DNA of 64,000 nt from Duganella sp. sic0402 (GTDB taxonomy: Bacteria; Pseudomonadota; Gammaproteobacteria; Burkholderiales; Burkholderiaceae_D), in the NCBI RefSeq assembly GCF_019219065.1, contig NZ_JAHUWK010000008.1, positions 186,001-250,000 of the forward strand, given 5' to 3'. The notes under the pieces were generated by a model, which searched no databases, was not told the DNA's origin, and saw only the letters and a list, made by a program, of their open reading frames with translations. A program made the position numbers and the translations under genes. Positions 8,130 through 17,171 of this stretch are shown one piece after another; the stretch's first letter is position 1; each line of letters begins with the position of its first letter.

Positions 8130-9716
8130 TTAATGACGGAAGTGACGAGTACCCGTGTACACCATGACCACGCCGCGTTCGTCAGCGGCATCGATCACTT
8201 CCTGGTCGCGCATCGAGCCACCTGGGTGGATCACGCAGGTCGCGCCAGCATCCACCACCACATCCAGGCCGTCGCGGAACGGGAAGAAGGCATCCGACGC
8301 CACCACCGAATTGGCCAGCGACAAGCCGGCGTTCTGCGCCTTGATCGAAGCGATGCGGGCCGAGTCGATACGGCTCATCTGGCCGGCGCCCACGCCCAGC
8401 GTCATGTTATTGCCGCAGAAGACGATGGCGTTCGATTTCACGTACTTGGCCACGCGCCAGGCAAACATCATGTCTTGCAGTTCCTGCTGGGTAGGCTGCT
8501 TCTTGCTGACCACTTTGACATCGGCCAGCAGCACATTCTTCGAGTCAGCCGACTGCACCAGCAGGCCGCCGCCGACGCGCTTGAAGTCCATCGCGTTGAC
8601 GCCATTGCCGAGCGGGATTTCCAGCAAGCGCACGTTCTGCTTGGCCGACAGGATCTGCTTGGCTTCCGCAGTGAACGACGGCGCGATCAGCACTTCCACG
8701 AACAGCTTGGCCAGCTCGGTCGCCGCCACGCCATCCACTTCGACGTTGAAGGCAATGATGCCGCCGAAAGCCGAGGTCGGGTCGGTTTGCAGTGCGCGTT
8801 TGTAAGCATCGGCCGCATTCGCGCCCAGCGCCACGCCGCACGGATTGGCGTGCTTGACGATCACGCAAGCGGCCGACTGGTCGAAGCCGCCCATGCTCTT
8901 CACGCATTCCCAGGCCGCATCGGCATCAGCGATGTTGTTGAACGACAGTTCCTTGCCTTGCAGCTGCTTGTAATTGGCCAGCGCGCCTTCGGTGGCGGCC
9001 ACGTCGCGGTAGAAGGCTGCCGACTGGTGCGGGTTTTCGCCGTAGCGCATGTCCTGCACTTTTTCAAAGGCCACGTTCAGCTTGGCCGGATAGGCGCTGC
9101 GGCTGCCGTGCGCGCGGGTTGCGTCCAGGCTGGTCAGGTAGTTGGCGATGGCGCCGTCGTACTGCGCGGTGTGCGAGTAGACCTTGGTGGCCAGCGTGAA
9201 GCGGGTGTCGTAGCTGACATAGCCAGGGGCGTTGTCGGTGGTTTTCATTTCCGCCAGCACCACGCCGTAATCGGACGGATCGCAGATCACCACCACGTCC
9301 TTGTGGTTCTTGGCGGCGGAGCGCAGCATGGCCGGGCCGCCGATGTCGATGTTCTCGATGGCGTCGTCCAGCGTGCAGGTGTCCTTGGCGACCGTCGCCT
9401 GGAACGGGTACAGGTTGACCACCACCATATCGATGGTCGGGATGCTGTGCTCTTCCAGCTTGGCCACGTGCTCAGGGAAATCGCGGCGGGCCAGGATGCC
9501 GCCGTGCACTTTCGGGTGCAGCGTCTTGACGCGGCCGTCCAGCATCTCCGGGAAACCGGTGTAGTCGGCAACTTCGGTGACCGGCACGCCGTTGTCGGCC
9601 AGCAGCTTGGCGGTGCCGCCGGTCGACAGGATGTTGACGCCCATGGCGGACAGCGCGCGCGCGAAGTCCAGCACACCGGTTTTGTCGGATACGGAGATGA
9701 GAGCTTGTTTAATCAT
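8130..9716 (-). CDS. purH: Bifunctional AICAR transformylase / IMP cyclohydrolase
   Basis: 528 residues, full length. The N-terminal IMP cyclohydrolase (MGS-like fold) starts KQALISVSDKTGVLDFARAL and includes TLHPKVHGGILARRD; the C-terminal AICAR formyltransferase includes ELSFNNIADADAA, VIVKHANPCGVALG and SAFGGIIAFN. It catalyses the last two steps of de novo purine synthesis: formyl transfer from 10-formyl-THF to AICAR, then ring closure to IMP. fis lies 86 bases upstream on the same strand, an order common in Burkholderiales. The protein ends IHPGGSMRDQEVIDAADE plus a short tail, as expected. Confidence 0.98.
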   Translation of the reverse strand: MIKQALISVSDKTGVLDFARALSAMGVNILSTGGTAKLLADNGVPVTEVADYTGFPEMLDGRVKTLHPKVHGGILARRDFPEHVAKLEEHSIPTIDMVVVNLYPFQATVAKDTCTLDDAIENIDIGGPAMLRSAAKNHKDVVVICDPSDYGVVLAEMKTTDNAPGYVSYDTRFTLATKVYSHTAQYDGAIANYLTSLDATRAHGSRSAYPAKLNVAFEKVQDMRYGENPHQSAAFYRDVAATEGALANYKQLQGKELSFNNIADADAAWECVKSMGGFDQSAACVIVKHANPCGVALGANAADAYKRALQTDPTSAFGGIIAFNVEVDGVAATELAKLFVEVLIAPSFTAEAKQILSAKQNVRLLEIPLGNGVNAMDFKRVGGGLLVQSADSKNVLLADVKVVSKKQPTQQELQDMMFAWRVAKYVKSNAIVFCGNNMTLGVGAGQMSRIDSARIASIKAQNAGLSLANSVVASDAFFPFRDGLDVVVDAGATCVIHPGGSMRDQEVIDAADERGVVMVYTGTRHFRH

Positions 9717-9802
9717 GGCGATGAAAAGACTAGGTGGTTGAATATTCGGTACAGCAACAGCGGCCGTCCCCAGCCACTCATTGCCGGATAGAACAGGCGC
9801 TT

Positions 9803-10036
9803 TTACAGCAGGCCGTGTTCCTGCAATTTCTTGCGCAAGGTATTGCGGTTGATGCCCAGCATCTGCGCCGCGTGAGACTGGTTGCCGTCGGCACGGGTCA
9901 TGACCACTTCCAGTATCGGCTTTTCAACGGTCAGCACAACCATGTCGTAAATGTTCGATGCCTGTTGCTCGCCCAGGTCGGCGAAGTATTCTTCGAGACT
10001 TTTCTGGACTACTTCCTGGATACTTTCTTTGCTCAT
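9803..10036 (-). CDS. fis: DNA-binding protein Fis
   Basis: 77 residues, the short betaproteobacterial form (the enteric protein is 98). The C-terminal helix-turn-helix is clear: GNQSHAAQMLGINRNTLRKK at residues about 52-71. The N-terminal part supplies the dimerisation helices. Fis bends DNA and adjusts supercoiling and growth-phase transcription of rRNA and other genes. It follows dusB on the minus strand after 108 bases, the same dusB-fis partnership seen in enteric bacteria, so expression probably depends largely on the dusB promoter. Confidence 0.95.
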   Translation of the reverse strand: MSKESIQEVVQKSLEEYFADLGEQQASNIYDMVVLTVEKPILEVVMTRADGNQSHAAQMLGINRNTLRKKLQEHGLL

Positions 10037-10144
10037 TTTCTTGTCGTTCGGCTAATTAATCTATAACGCTGGTAAATCGTCCGGCTTGTGGCTGGAAACG
10101 TTTACCCTTCTGATGATGTGACTTTTTTGGTGCTTTCGGCCCGC

Positions 10145-11161
10145 TTAAGCGGCCTGCAAATCTTCAGCGAGGCGGTATTGTAACCGTTCGCCGTAGCGCC
10201 ACTGGGATTCGAAGAATTGATCGACCGCCAGCAGCTGCTCGGCAACGGACTCCAGCAGATTCATTTTCTGTCGGAACTCCTCGCCGCCCTGGAGGTCGCG
10301 CACATACCAACCGATGTGCTTGCGCGCTGTACGCACGCCGAGATAGTCGCCGTAGAAGGCGTAGTGGGCGCGCAGGTGCTCATCCATCAGCGCCCGCACT
10401 TCGTCCACATACGGCGCCGGCATATGCTTGCCGGTGCGCAGGTAATGGTCGATCTCGCGGAAAATCCACGGACGGCCTTGCGCGGCGCGGCCCACCATGA
10501 CGGCGTCGGCGCCGGTATAGTCCAGCACGAAGCGGGCTTTTTCCGGCGAGGTGATATCGCCATTGGCCACCACTGGAATGGAAACCGATTGCTTGACGGC
10601 CGCGATAGTGTCGTACTCGGCGTCACCCTTGTAGCCGTCGGCGCGGGTGCGGCCATGCAGGGTCAGCATGGCGATACCGGCGTCCTCGGCGATGCGCGCG
10701 ATGTTCAGCGCGTTCTTGTTCTCGCGGTCCCAGCCGGTGCGGAACTTCAGCGTCACCGGCACGTCCACCGCGCCCACCACCGCATCGACGATCTGCTTGA
10801 CCAGCACCTCGTCCTGCAGCAGCGCCGAGCCGCACCAGGCGTTGCACACCTTTTTCACCGGGCAACCCATATTGATATCGATGATCTGCGCGCCGCGCTC
10901 GACATTGAAGCGCGCGCAATCGGCCAGATCCTTCGGATCGGCGCCAGCGATCTGCACTGCCTTCGGCTCCATTTCACCGGTGTGGTCGGTGCGGCGCGAA
11001 CTCTTCTCGGTCGCCCACAGGCGCGGATTGGAGGCCGCCATTTCAGACACCGCATAACCCGCGCCCAGCTCCTTGCACAACTGGCGGAAAGGCCGGTCCG
11101 TGACCCCGGCCATCGGGGCGACGAAAACGTTGTTGCGCAGTAAATGAGGGCCGATTTGCAC
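10145..11161 (-). CDS. dusB: tRNA dihydrouridine synthase DusB
   Basis: 338 residues from a GTG at 11161, chosen because the family starts MQIGP and an AGG lies 8 bases upstream; a TTG at 11167 would add two residues. FMN-dependent reduction of uridine in the tRNA D-loop. The N-terminal VFVAPMAGVTDRPFRQL, the NMGCPVKKVC motif with catalytic C100, the FMN-binding TLKFRTGW and LHGRTRADGYKG, and VVANGDI are all visible. fis follows downstream. The other motif residue varies from the common NR/NK form to CNAWCGSALL, giving extra cysteines at about 106 and 110. Confidence 0.95.
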   Translation of the reverse strand: MQIGPHLLRNNVFVAPMAGVTDRPFRQLCKELGAGYAVSEMAASNPRLWATEKSSRRTDHTGEMEPKAVQIAGADPKDLADCARFNVERGAQIIDINMGCPVKKVCNAWCGSALLQDEVLVKQIVDAVVGAVDVPVTLKFRTGWDRENKNALNIARIAEDAGIAMLTLHGRTRADGYKGDAEYDTIAAVKQSVSIPVVANGDITSPEKARFVLDYTGADAVMVGRAAQGRPWIFREIDHYLRTGKHMPAPYVDEVRALMDEHLRAHYAFYGDYLGVRTARKHIGWYVRDLQGGEEFRQKMNLLESVAEQLLAVDQFFESQWRYGERLQYRLAEDLQAA

Positions 11162-11270
11162 GTGCAATACCTGAAAGGGGTGAGAAGGAACCTTCTATTT
11201 TAACCGAAGCCCTGCTCAAATAATAAGCACTATTTTTTATGAATTCGGCAAATGTGCAGCCTTGACGTTA

Positions 11271-11921
11271 TTAAATGACATCATCCATGGCGGCCGACGC
11301 AAGGTGCTCAACCTCGCCCCAGCTAGTGAGCGCCAACTTGCCACTCTCCACGACAAAGCGGTTGATGCTGGCGTTTTTCACCTGGAAATCACGTGGGCTG
11401 TCGAGCTGCATGCCGCGCGCCTCGCGGTAGGCGCATTCCAGCACGCCGCCGTGGGCCACCACCGCCACCGCCTGGCCTGGATGGCTTGCGGCCACCGCCT
11501 TCAGTGCGGCGATCACACGGTCGTAGAACTGGCGGAAGCTTTCGGCCAAGCGTTCGCCGTGCGGCATCATGGCGTCGATATCGCGCGCCTGCCACAGCTG
11601 GAAATCGGCCGGGTATTCATCCTGGATATCCTGGTACAGCATGCCCTCGAACACGCCATAGGCACGCTCGCGCAGTTGCGCGCTGGTCTGCAGCGTGATG
11701 CCGGCGTGGTGCGCGGCCACCGCCTGTGCGGTCTGCATGGCGCGTTGCAGGTCACTGGAGATCACTGCGTCCAGCGATTCTTCAGCCAGCGCGCGGCCCA
11801 ATGCCAGCGCCTGGCGTTCGCCCTGCGGATTCAGCGGGATATCGATATGGCCTTGCAGGCGGCGCACGGCGTTCCAGGCCGTCTCACCGTGACGGATCAG
11901 CAAAATGGTGGTTGTACTCAT
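11271..11921 (-). CDS. Histidine phosphatase family protein (phosphoglycerate mutase-like)
   Basis: 216 residues. The catalytic RHGET motif is at residues 10-14 with the phospho-accepting H11, the second histidine is in VVAHGGVLE, and the acid/base glutamate is in RERAYGVFEG. This is the GpmB/CobC-like branch 2 phosphatase superfamily; whether it acts on phosphoglycerate, a nucleotide-loop precursor or another small phosphoester cannot be decided. It starts 3 bases after the dtd stop, so it is the third gene of a tyrS-dtd-phosphatase operon. Confidence 0.88.
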   Translation of the reverse strand: MSTTTILLIRHGETAWNAVRRLQGHIDIPLNPQGERQALALGRALAEESLDAVISSDLQRAMQTAQAVAAHHAGITLQTSAQLRERAYGVFEGMLYQDIQDEYPADFQLWQARDIDAMMPHGERLAESFRQFYDRVIAALKAVAASHPGQAVAVVAHGGVLECAYREARGMQLDSPRDFQVKNASINRFVVESGKLALTSWGEVEHLASAAMDDVI

Positions 11922-11924
11922 GAT

Positions 11925-12371
11925 TTACTTGGCGTTGGTTTGCAGCCAGAAAGTGACCGGGCCATCATTAGTCAGCGACACCTTCATATCGGCGCCGAAT
12001 TGGCCGGTTTCGACCTTGGCGTGCTTCAGCCGCGCCTGCTCGACAAAGTAGCTGAACAGGCGCAGGCCATCGGCCGGCGCGGCGGCTGGCGTGAACGAGG
12101 GGCGGGTGCCGGACTTGGTGTCGGCCGCCAGGGTGAACTGCGGCACCAGCAGCAGGCCGCCGCTGGTGTCGGTGACGCTGCGGTTCATCTTGCCTGCATC
12201 GTCGGCGAACACGCGGTAGCCGAGCAGCTTGGCCAGCAGCGTATCCGCGTCCTTTTCGGTGTCGTTGCGTTCGGCGCAGACCAGCACCATCAGGCCGGCG
12301 TCGATGGCGCCGATGGCCGCACCGTCCACCACCACGCTGGCGCTGCTGACGCGTTGCAGCAGCGCGATCAT
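11925..12371 (-). CDS. dtd: D-aminoacyl-tRNA deacylase
   Basis: 148 residues from ATG 12371. Starts MIALLQRVSSASVVVDG; carries the two DTD signatures VPQFTLAAD (the SQxxL-type motif) and NDGPVTFWL (the GP-containing cis-proline motif). It hydrolyses D-amino acids, notably D-tyrosine, from tRNA. Its start overlaps the tyrS stop as ATGA, so the enzyme that can charge D-Tyr and the one that removes it are translationally coupled. Longer in-frame sequence upstream lies inside tyrS in another frame and is not part of the protein. Confidence 0.96.
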   Translation of the reverse strand: MIALLQRVSSASVVVDGAAIGAIDAGLMVLVCAERNDTEKDADTLLAKLLGYRVFADDAGKMNRSVTDTSGGLLLVPQFTLAADTKSGTRPSFTPAAAPADGLRLFSYFVEQARLKHAKVETGQFGADMKVSLTNDGPVTFWLQTNAK

Positions 12372-13624
12372 GCGGACAGGGTCACGCGCGCGAACTTGCG
12401 CTTGCCGACTTGCAGCACGAAGCTGCCAGCTTGCAGCTGCAAGCCCTTGTCGCTGATGACCGTGCCATCCACGCGCACGCCGCCCTGCTCCACCATGCGC
12501 ATTGCTTCCGAGGTGGACGCGCACAGATTGGCCTGCTTCAGCAGTTGCGCCACGCCCAGCGGCGCACCGCCCAGCGCCACTTCCGGAATATCGTCCGGAA
12601 TGCCGCCCTTGGAGCGGTTGACGAAGTCGGCCAGCGCATCTTCCGCCGCCTGCTGCGAGTGGAAACGCGCCACGATTTCCTGGGCAATCGCCACCTTGGC
12701 GTCGCGCGGATTGCGGCCGCCGGCCACTTCGGCCTTCAGCGCCGCCACGTCGGCGATCGAGCGGAACGACAGCAGATCGAAGTATTTCCACATCATGTCA
12801 TCCGAGATGCTCATGATCTTGGCGAACATGGTGTTGCCCGGTTCGGTGATGCCGATGTAGTTGTTCTTCGACTTGGACATTTTTTCGACGCCGTCCAAAC
12901 CTTCCAGCAGCGGCATGGTCAAAATGCACTGAGGCTCCTGACCGTAGTCCTTTTGCAGTTCGCGGCCGACCAGCAGGTTGAACTTCTGGTCGGTGCCGCC
13001 CAATTCCAGGTCTGACTTCAGCGCCACCGAGTCGTAGCCCTGCATCAGCGGGTAGAGGAATTCGTGCACGGCGATCGGCGTGCCGTTTTTGAAACGCTTG
13101 GTGAAGTCGTCACGTTCCATCATGCGCGCCACGGTGTAGCGCGAGGCCAGCTGGATCATGCCGCGCGCGCCCAGCGGGTCGCACCATTCGGAGTTGTAGC
13201 GGATTTCGGTCTTGGCCGGGTCCAGTACCAGCGAGGCCTGCTTGAAATAGGTCATCGCATTTTGCTCGACCTGTTCCTTGGTCAGCGGCGGACGGGTGGC
13301 GTTGCGGCCCGACGGATCGCCGATCATCGAAGTGAAGTCGCCGATCAAAAAGATGACTTGATGACCAAGGTCTTGCAATTGACGCATTTTGTTCAGCACC
13401 ACGGTGTGGCCCAGGTGCAGGTCGGGCGCGGTCGGATCCAGGCCCAGCTTGATACGCAGCGGCACGCCGCTTTGTTCCGATCGCGCCAGCTTTTGCGCGA
13501 ACTCGCTTTCAATCAGCAACTCGTCGACACCGCGTTTGGTGATGGCAAGTGCCTCTTGTACGTTGTCGGATAAGGGCAACGCTACTTTAGAGGTGGCCGA
13601 CGGTATCGAAGAAGTAGTAGTCAT
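12368..13624 (-). CDS. tyrS: Tyrosyl-tRNA synthetase
   Basis: 418 residues. Class I synthetase: the HIGH-like motif is HLGHTVVLNKM, the KMSKS motif is intact (EKMSKSKNNYIG), and the C-terminal S4-like RNA-binding domain is visible (SEAMRMVEQGGVRVDGTVI). The first 20 or so residues are a low-homology extension before EALAITKRGVDELLIESEF; an internal start is possible but no better ribosome site is seen. First gene of the operon with dtd and the histidine phosphatase. A divergent M23 peptidase lies 157 bases away. Confidence 0.97.
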   Translation of the reverse strand: MTTTSSIPSATSKVALPLSDNVQEALAITKRGVDELLIESEFAQKLARSEQSGVPLRIKLGLDPTAPDLHLGHTVVLNKMRQLQDLGHQVIFLIGDFTSMIGDPSGRNATRPPLTKEQVEQNAMTYFKQASLVLDPAKTEIRYNSEWCDPLGARGMIQLASRYTVARMMERDDFTKRFKNGTPIAVHEFLYPLMQGYDSVALKSDLELGGTDQKFNLLVGRELQKDYGQEPQCILTMPLLEGLDGVEKMSKSKNNYIGITEPGNTMFAKIMSISDDMMWKYFDLLSFRSIADVAALKAEVAGGRNPRDAKVAIAQEIVARFHSQQAAEDALADFVNRSKGGIPDDIPEVALGGAPLGVAQLLKQANLCASTSEAMRMVEQGGVRVDGTVISDKGLQLQAGSFVLQVGKRKFARVTLSA

Positions 13625-13781
13625 GTTTTTTAAGCGTTTTTTTCAGAAAAAGGTAGTCAGGCGCAGGAGTTTGTTATAATCCCCGATCGATCAATCTTGC
13701 CGCATGAAAACGAACAAAATAGATAATTAGAAGAAATAAAACGTTCCTGAATAGTTCAAGCGGCAAATTTTAACTGATTGC
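13625..13781. promoter_or_regulatory. Divergent tyrS / M23 peptidase gap with extended -10 promoter
   Basis: 157 bases between divergent starts. On the plus strand TG-T-TATAAT at 13672-13680 is a textbook extended -10 element and should drive the peptidase gene with an untranslated leader of roughly 95 bases. No good -35 lies upstream, as is usual for extended -10 promoters. The tyrS promoter on the other strand is not obvious, and I see no T-box-like structure. Confidence 0.5.
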
Positions 13782-15170
13782 ATGAACCAAATACATAAAT
13801 TCACAAGCTCACGCTTGTTCAGTCTGCTAGGGTCTACGCGCAAGGCGCGCATCATCAGCGCCTCTGCTTTGTTTCTCGCAGTATGTGCTTTTGGTGCCGC
13901 CGGTGTAGCTCCACTCGCGCCTGACGCGTCGGACCTGCCAGTGAAAACGGTACAGGAAGCAGTTGCCACGCCGGACCTGAGCGCGCAAATCACTGCGCTC
14001 GACCAGCAATCTTCCAAGGCTCAGTTCGTTCACGAAGAGAAAATCCGCAACGGCGATACGCTGGCCACCCTGCTGCAACGCCTGGGTGTGGATGACGACG
14101 CGGCCGAGACCTTCATCAAGAAAGACAAGATCGCCAAGGGCGTCATGCAGCTGAAATCCGGCAAGCGGGTACAGGCGCAGACCGACGACGAAGGCAATCT
14201 GCAGTGGCTGCGCGCCACCGTGGTGGACGGCAAGGACGATCCAGTCACCAACATCAAGATCACCCGCCAGGGCAACGGCTTTGTGGCCACCGCCGAACCA
14301 GCCAAGCTGGAACGCCGCGTGGAAATGCATGCGCGTACGATTAAATCGACGCTGTATGCGGCAACCGACTCCAGCGAAGACGGCGCCAAGCTGCCGGACA
14401 CCATCGTCAAGCAGATCATCGAAATGTTCTCGACCAACGTGGACTTCCGCGGCGACCTGAAACGCGGCGACAGCTTTAACGTGGTGTATGAAACCTTCTG
14501 GCAGGATGGCGAGTTCGTACGCGCTGGCCGCGTGCTGGCAGGCGAACTGACCAACAAGGGCACCACGTATCAATCGGTATGGTTTGAAGATCCGCAGAGC
14601 AAACAGGGCGGCGGCTACTACAGCTTCGACGGCAAATCGCTGAAGAAAGCCTTCCTGAAATCGCCGGTGGAGTTCTCGCGTATTTCGTCCGGCTTCTCGA
14701 TGCGCGTGCATCCGATTTCCGGCCAGTGGAAAGCCCACAAGGGCATCGACTTCCCGGCGGCGACCGGCACCCCGATCCGCGCCGCCGGCGATGGCACGAT
14801 TGAGTTTGCCGGCACCATGAACGGCTACGGCAACTTCATCATCATCAAGCACTGGAGCAACTACACCACGGCTTATGCGCACATGAGCCGCTTTGGCTCC
14901 GGCATGAAAAAAGGCGCCAAGGTTTCGCAGGGCGATGTGATTGGCTATGTCGGCACCACCGGCTGGTCGACCGGCGCCCACCTGCACTACGAATTCCGCG
15001 TCGGCGGCGAAGCCAAGGATCCTGCCAAGATGAACGTCCAGGCACAGGCGCCATTGACCGCCGCTGAAATGAGCCGTTTCAAAATCTACGCCAACGACAT
15101 GACCCACCGCTTCGCGCTGCTACGCCCGGCTGGCGGCGGCGCGTCGAAGACGCAGGTTGCGCAAAAATAA
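13782..15170 (+). CDS. M23 family murein endopeptidase (MepM-like)
   Basis: 462 residues. One N-terminal membrane anchor at about residues 24-46 (IISASALFLAVCAFGAAGVA) follows a basic cytoplasmic head. A LysM/OapA-like region (IRNGDTLATLLQRLGVDDD) precedes a C-terminal LytM/peptidase M23 domain whose zinc ligands are seen in HKGIDFPAATGTPI (HxxxD) and the later HLHYEFR (HxH). Such enzymes cut peptide cross-links in peptidoglycan in the periplasm. Opposite tyrS and followed by a strong terminator, so it is probably monocistronic. Confidence 0.93.
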   Translation: MNQIHKFTSSRLFSLLGSTRKARIISASALFLAVCAFGAAGVAPLAPDASDLPVKTVQEAVATPDLSAQITALDQQSSKAQFVHEEKIRNGDTLATLLQRLGVDDDAAETFIKKDKIAKGVMQLKSGKRVQAQTDDEGNLQWLRATVVDGKDDPVTNIKITRQGNGFVATAEPAKLERRVEMHARTIKSTLYAATDSSEDGAKLPDTIVKQIIEMFSTNVDFRGDLKRGDSFNVVYETFWQDGEFVRAGRVLAGELTNKGTTYQSVWFEDPQSKQGGGYYSFDGKSLKKAFLKSPVEFSRISSGFSMRVHPISGQWKAHKGIDFPAATGTPIRAAGDGTIEFAGTMNGYGNFIIIKHWSNYTTAYAHMSRFGSGMKKGAKVSQGDVIGYVGTTGWSTGAHLHYEFRVGGEAKDPAKMNVQAQAPLTAAEMSRFKIYANDMTHRFALLRPAGGGASKTQVAQK

Positions 15171-15188
15171 GCATTTCAGCATCGATTC

Positions 15189-15216
15189 AACAGGCCGCCT
15201 CGTCGGCCTGTTTTTT
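15189..15216 (+). terminator. Intrinsic terminator after M23 peptidase gene
   Basis: Stem AACAGGCCG / CGGCCTGTT (9 bp) with a 6-base loop and a run of T at 15211-15216, starting 18 bases after the stop codon. A textbook factor-independent terminator. Confidence 0.9.
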
Positions 15217-15279
15217 ATCATAATGCGCTTTCCTGGCTGCCTCTTCCGTGTGGCAGCACACGCATACTGAAAGACGCCT

Positions 15280-16047
15280 ATGGTCACGCGACGGTTGCTT
15301 CTGCAGGCATCAGCCCTCCCCTTGGCCGCCAAGCCGGCCGTCACACTGAAATTCGTCTTCTCCCGCCCCTACGACAATCCGCGCACGCAATGGCTGATCA
15401 AGGTGTACCAGGACGTGTGCGCCATCAGTGGCGTGGGCTTCACGTTTCTCGACGTGCCGCCGAGGCGGGCCACCGCGATGGTGCTGGCAGGCCAGGCCGA
15501 CGGCGAACTGGGACGCACATTTGACTACCAGGATTTCTTCCCCGGCCTGATACGCCTCGGTGAGCCCAACAACGCAGTCAACTTCTGCGTCTACGGCGCG
15601 GGGCCACACGCGCATTTCCCCGGACTGGATAAACTCAGGCTGCACAAGCTGCGCAGCGAGTGCCGCCGCGGCATCCAGGAACTGGAAGCGCTGCTCGGCA
15701 CCCATGTCGATGCGGACAACTGGTCGATGATTGACGACATCGGCCAGGGCTTGCGCAAGCTGCAAATTGGCCGCACGGATTTGTATTTCGACGTGCAGGA
15801 GGCAGTCGATGACTACCTCGCCTTCCGGCTTTGCAATAGCCTGCCTGAAACGCCTGCCGTACGCCAGCTGGCGACCGTGCTGTCCACCACCGGGCATTGC
15901 TACCTCAACCGCGCCCATGCTGCACATGCGCCGAAAATGTCGGCTGCGCTGGCGCGGCTCAAGCACGACGGTACGGTCGCCCGTTATTTGCAGCAATCCT
16001 TGCAGGCATATCAACAGCGCTGCCGGCCAGCCACCTCTCGACTATAA
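15280..16047 (+). CDS. Periplasmic solute-binding-like protein (SBP family 3 type)
   Basis: 255 residues. The N-terminus (MVTRRLLLQASALPLAAKPA) is twin-arginine-like but short, so export is likely and the pathway uncertain. The body resembles the amino-acid-binding-like fold of family 3: FVFSRPYDNPRTQWLIKVYQ, then FLDVPPRRATAMVLAGQADGELGR, the segment where these proteins describe the first lobe. No permease or ATPase lies next to it, so it may be an orphan sensor-like or stand-alone binding protein. It ends 26 bases before anmK, so the two may be co-transcribed. Confidence 0.72.
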   Translation: MVTRRLLLQASALPLAAKPAVTLKFVFSRPYDNPRTQWLIKVYQDVCAISGVGFTFLDVPPRRATAMVLAGQADGELGRTFDYQDFFPGLIRLGEPNNAVNFCVYGAGPHAHFPGLDKLRLHKLRSECRRGIQELEALLGTHVDADNWSMIDDIGQGLRKLQIGRTDLYFDVQEAVDDYLAFRLCNSLPETPAVRQLATVLSTTGHCYLNRAHAAHAPKMSAALARLKHDGTVARYLQQSLQAYQQRCRPATSRL

Positions 16048-16073
16048 TTTTTGAAAATCACCAGAGGAATGCT

Positions 16074-17171
16074 ATGGCTTTGTATATCGGTTTAATGTCG
16101 GGCACCAGCCTGGACGGCGTGGATGGCGCGCTGGCGCAATTTGATGATGCGGCCATCACCACCGTCGCAGCCGCTTACGTCGCCTTCCCGCCATCGCTGC
16201 GGGCTGAGCTGATGGCCTTGCAGGCCAGCGGCGACAACGAGATCGAACGCGAAGCGCTGGCCGCCAGCCAGCTGGCGCAGCATTATGCGCAATGCGTGGC
16301 CGAGCTGCTGCGCCAGTCCGGCCACACGCCAGCCGATGTGCGCGCCGTTGCCGCGCATGGCCAGACCATCCGCCATCGCCCGGAGCTGGGCTACACGCGC
16401 CAGACCAATCATCCCGCCCTGCTGGCCGAACTGTGCGGCGTCGACGTGATTGCGGACTTCCGCAGCCGCGACGTGGCGGCCGGCGGCCAAGGGGCGCCGC
16501 TGGTGCCGGCCTTCCACCAGGCGATGTTCGGTAAGGAAGGGCAGGCACGGGTGGTGGCGAATATCGGCGGCATCGCCAACATCAGCGTGCTGAAGGGCGA
16601 CGGCCGCGTGACCGGTTTCGATACCGGTCCGGGCAATGTGCTGATGGACGGCTGGATCATGCGCCACCAGCGCCAGGAATACGACGCCGACGGCGCCTGG
16701 GCCGCCACCGGCAAGGTGATCCCCGAACTGTTGGCGGAACTGCTGAAGGAGCCGTATCTGGCCCTGCCTGCGCCGAAAAGCACAGGCCGCGACCTGTTCC
16801 ACCTGGACTGGCTGGATGCGCGCCTGGCAGTGCACGCGCCGGCCGCGCCGGAAGACGTGCAGCGCACACTGACCGAATACACGGCCGTTACACTGGCGGA
16901 CGCCGTCAAGGCGCATGGCGGCGGCGCGGATGCGGTCTACATCTGCGGCGGCGGCGCCTACAACGGCGTGCTGATGGAAGCGCTGGGCCAGGCGCTGGGC
17001 AAGCAGGTAATGGTCGCCTCCACGCAGGCGCTGGGCGTCGCGCCCAACCGCGTGGAAGCGCTGGCATTCGCCTGGCTGGGCCACCGCTTCAGCGAGCGGC
17101 TGGCCGGCAATCTGCCGGCCGTCACTGGCGCACAAGGCGAGCGCGTGCTGGGCGCGCTGTACCCACGCTAG
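16074..17171 (+). CDS. anmK: Anhydro-N-acetylmuramic acid kinase
   Basis: 365 residues from ATG 16074, preceded by AGAGGAATGCT. Starts MALYIGLMSGTSLDGVDGAL, the AnmK nucleotide-binding signature; further motifs are VAAHGQTIRHRP, ADFRSRDVAAGGQGAPLVP and GFDTGPGNVLMD, and the C-terminal CGGGAYNGVLM. The enzyme opens 1,6-anhydroMurNAc and phosphorylates it to MurNAc-6-P in peptidoglycan recycling, which fits the M23 peptidase upstream. The 3' end overlaps the convergent CDF gene by 4 bases. Confidence 0.97.
   Translation: MALYIGLMSGTSLDGVDGALAQFDDAAITTVAAAYVAFPPSLRAELMALQASGDNEIEREALAASQLAQHYAQCVAELLRQSGHTPADVRAVAAHGQTIRHRPELGYTRQTNHPALLAELCGVDVIADFRSRDVAAGGQGAPLVPAFHQAMFGKEGQARVVANIGGIANISVLKGDGRVTGFDTGPGNVLMDGWIMRHQRQEYDADGAWAATGKVIPELLAELLKEPYLALPAPKSTGRDLFHLDWLDARLAVHAPAAPEDVQRTLTEYTAVTLADAVKAHGGGADAVYICGGGAYNGVLMEALGQALGKQVMVASTQALGVAPNRVEALAFAWLGHRFSERLAGNLPAVTGAQGERVLGALYPR

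Noticed and set aside
9717..9802. PurR-type operator before purH
   Set aside because: No PurR-like dyad was seen in this short gap.
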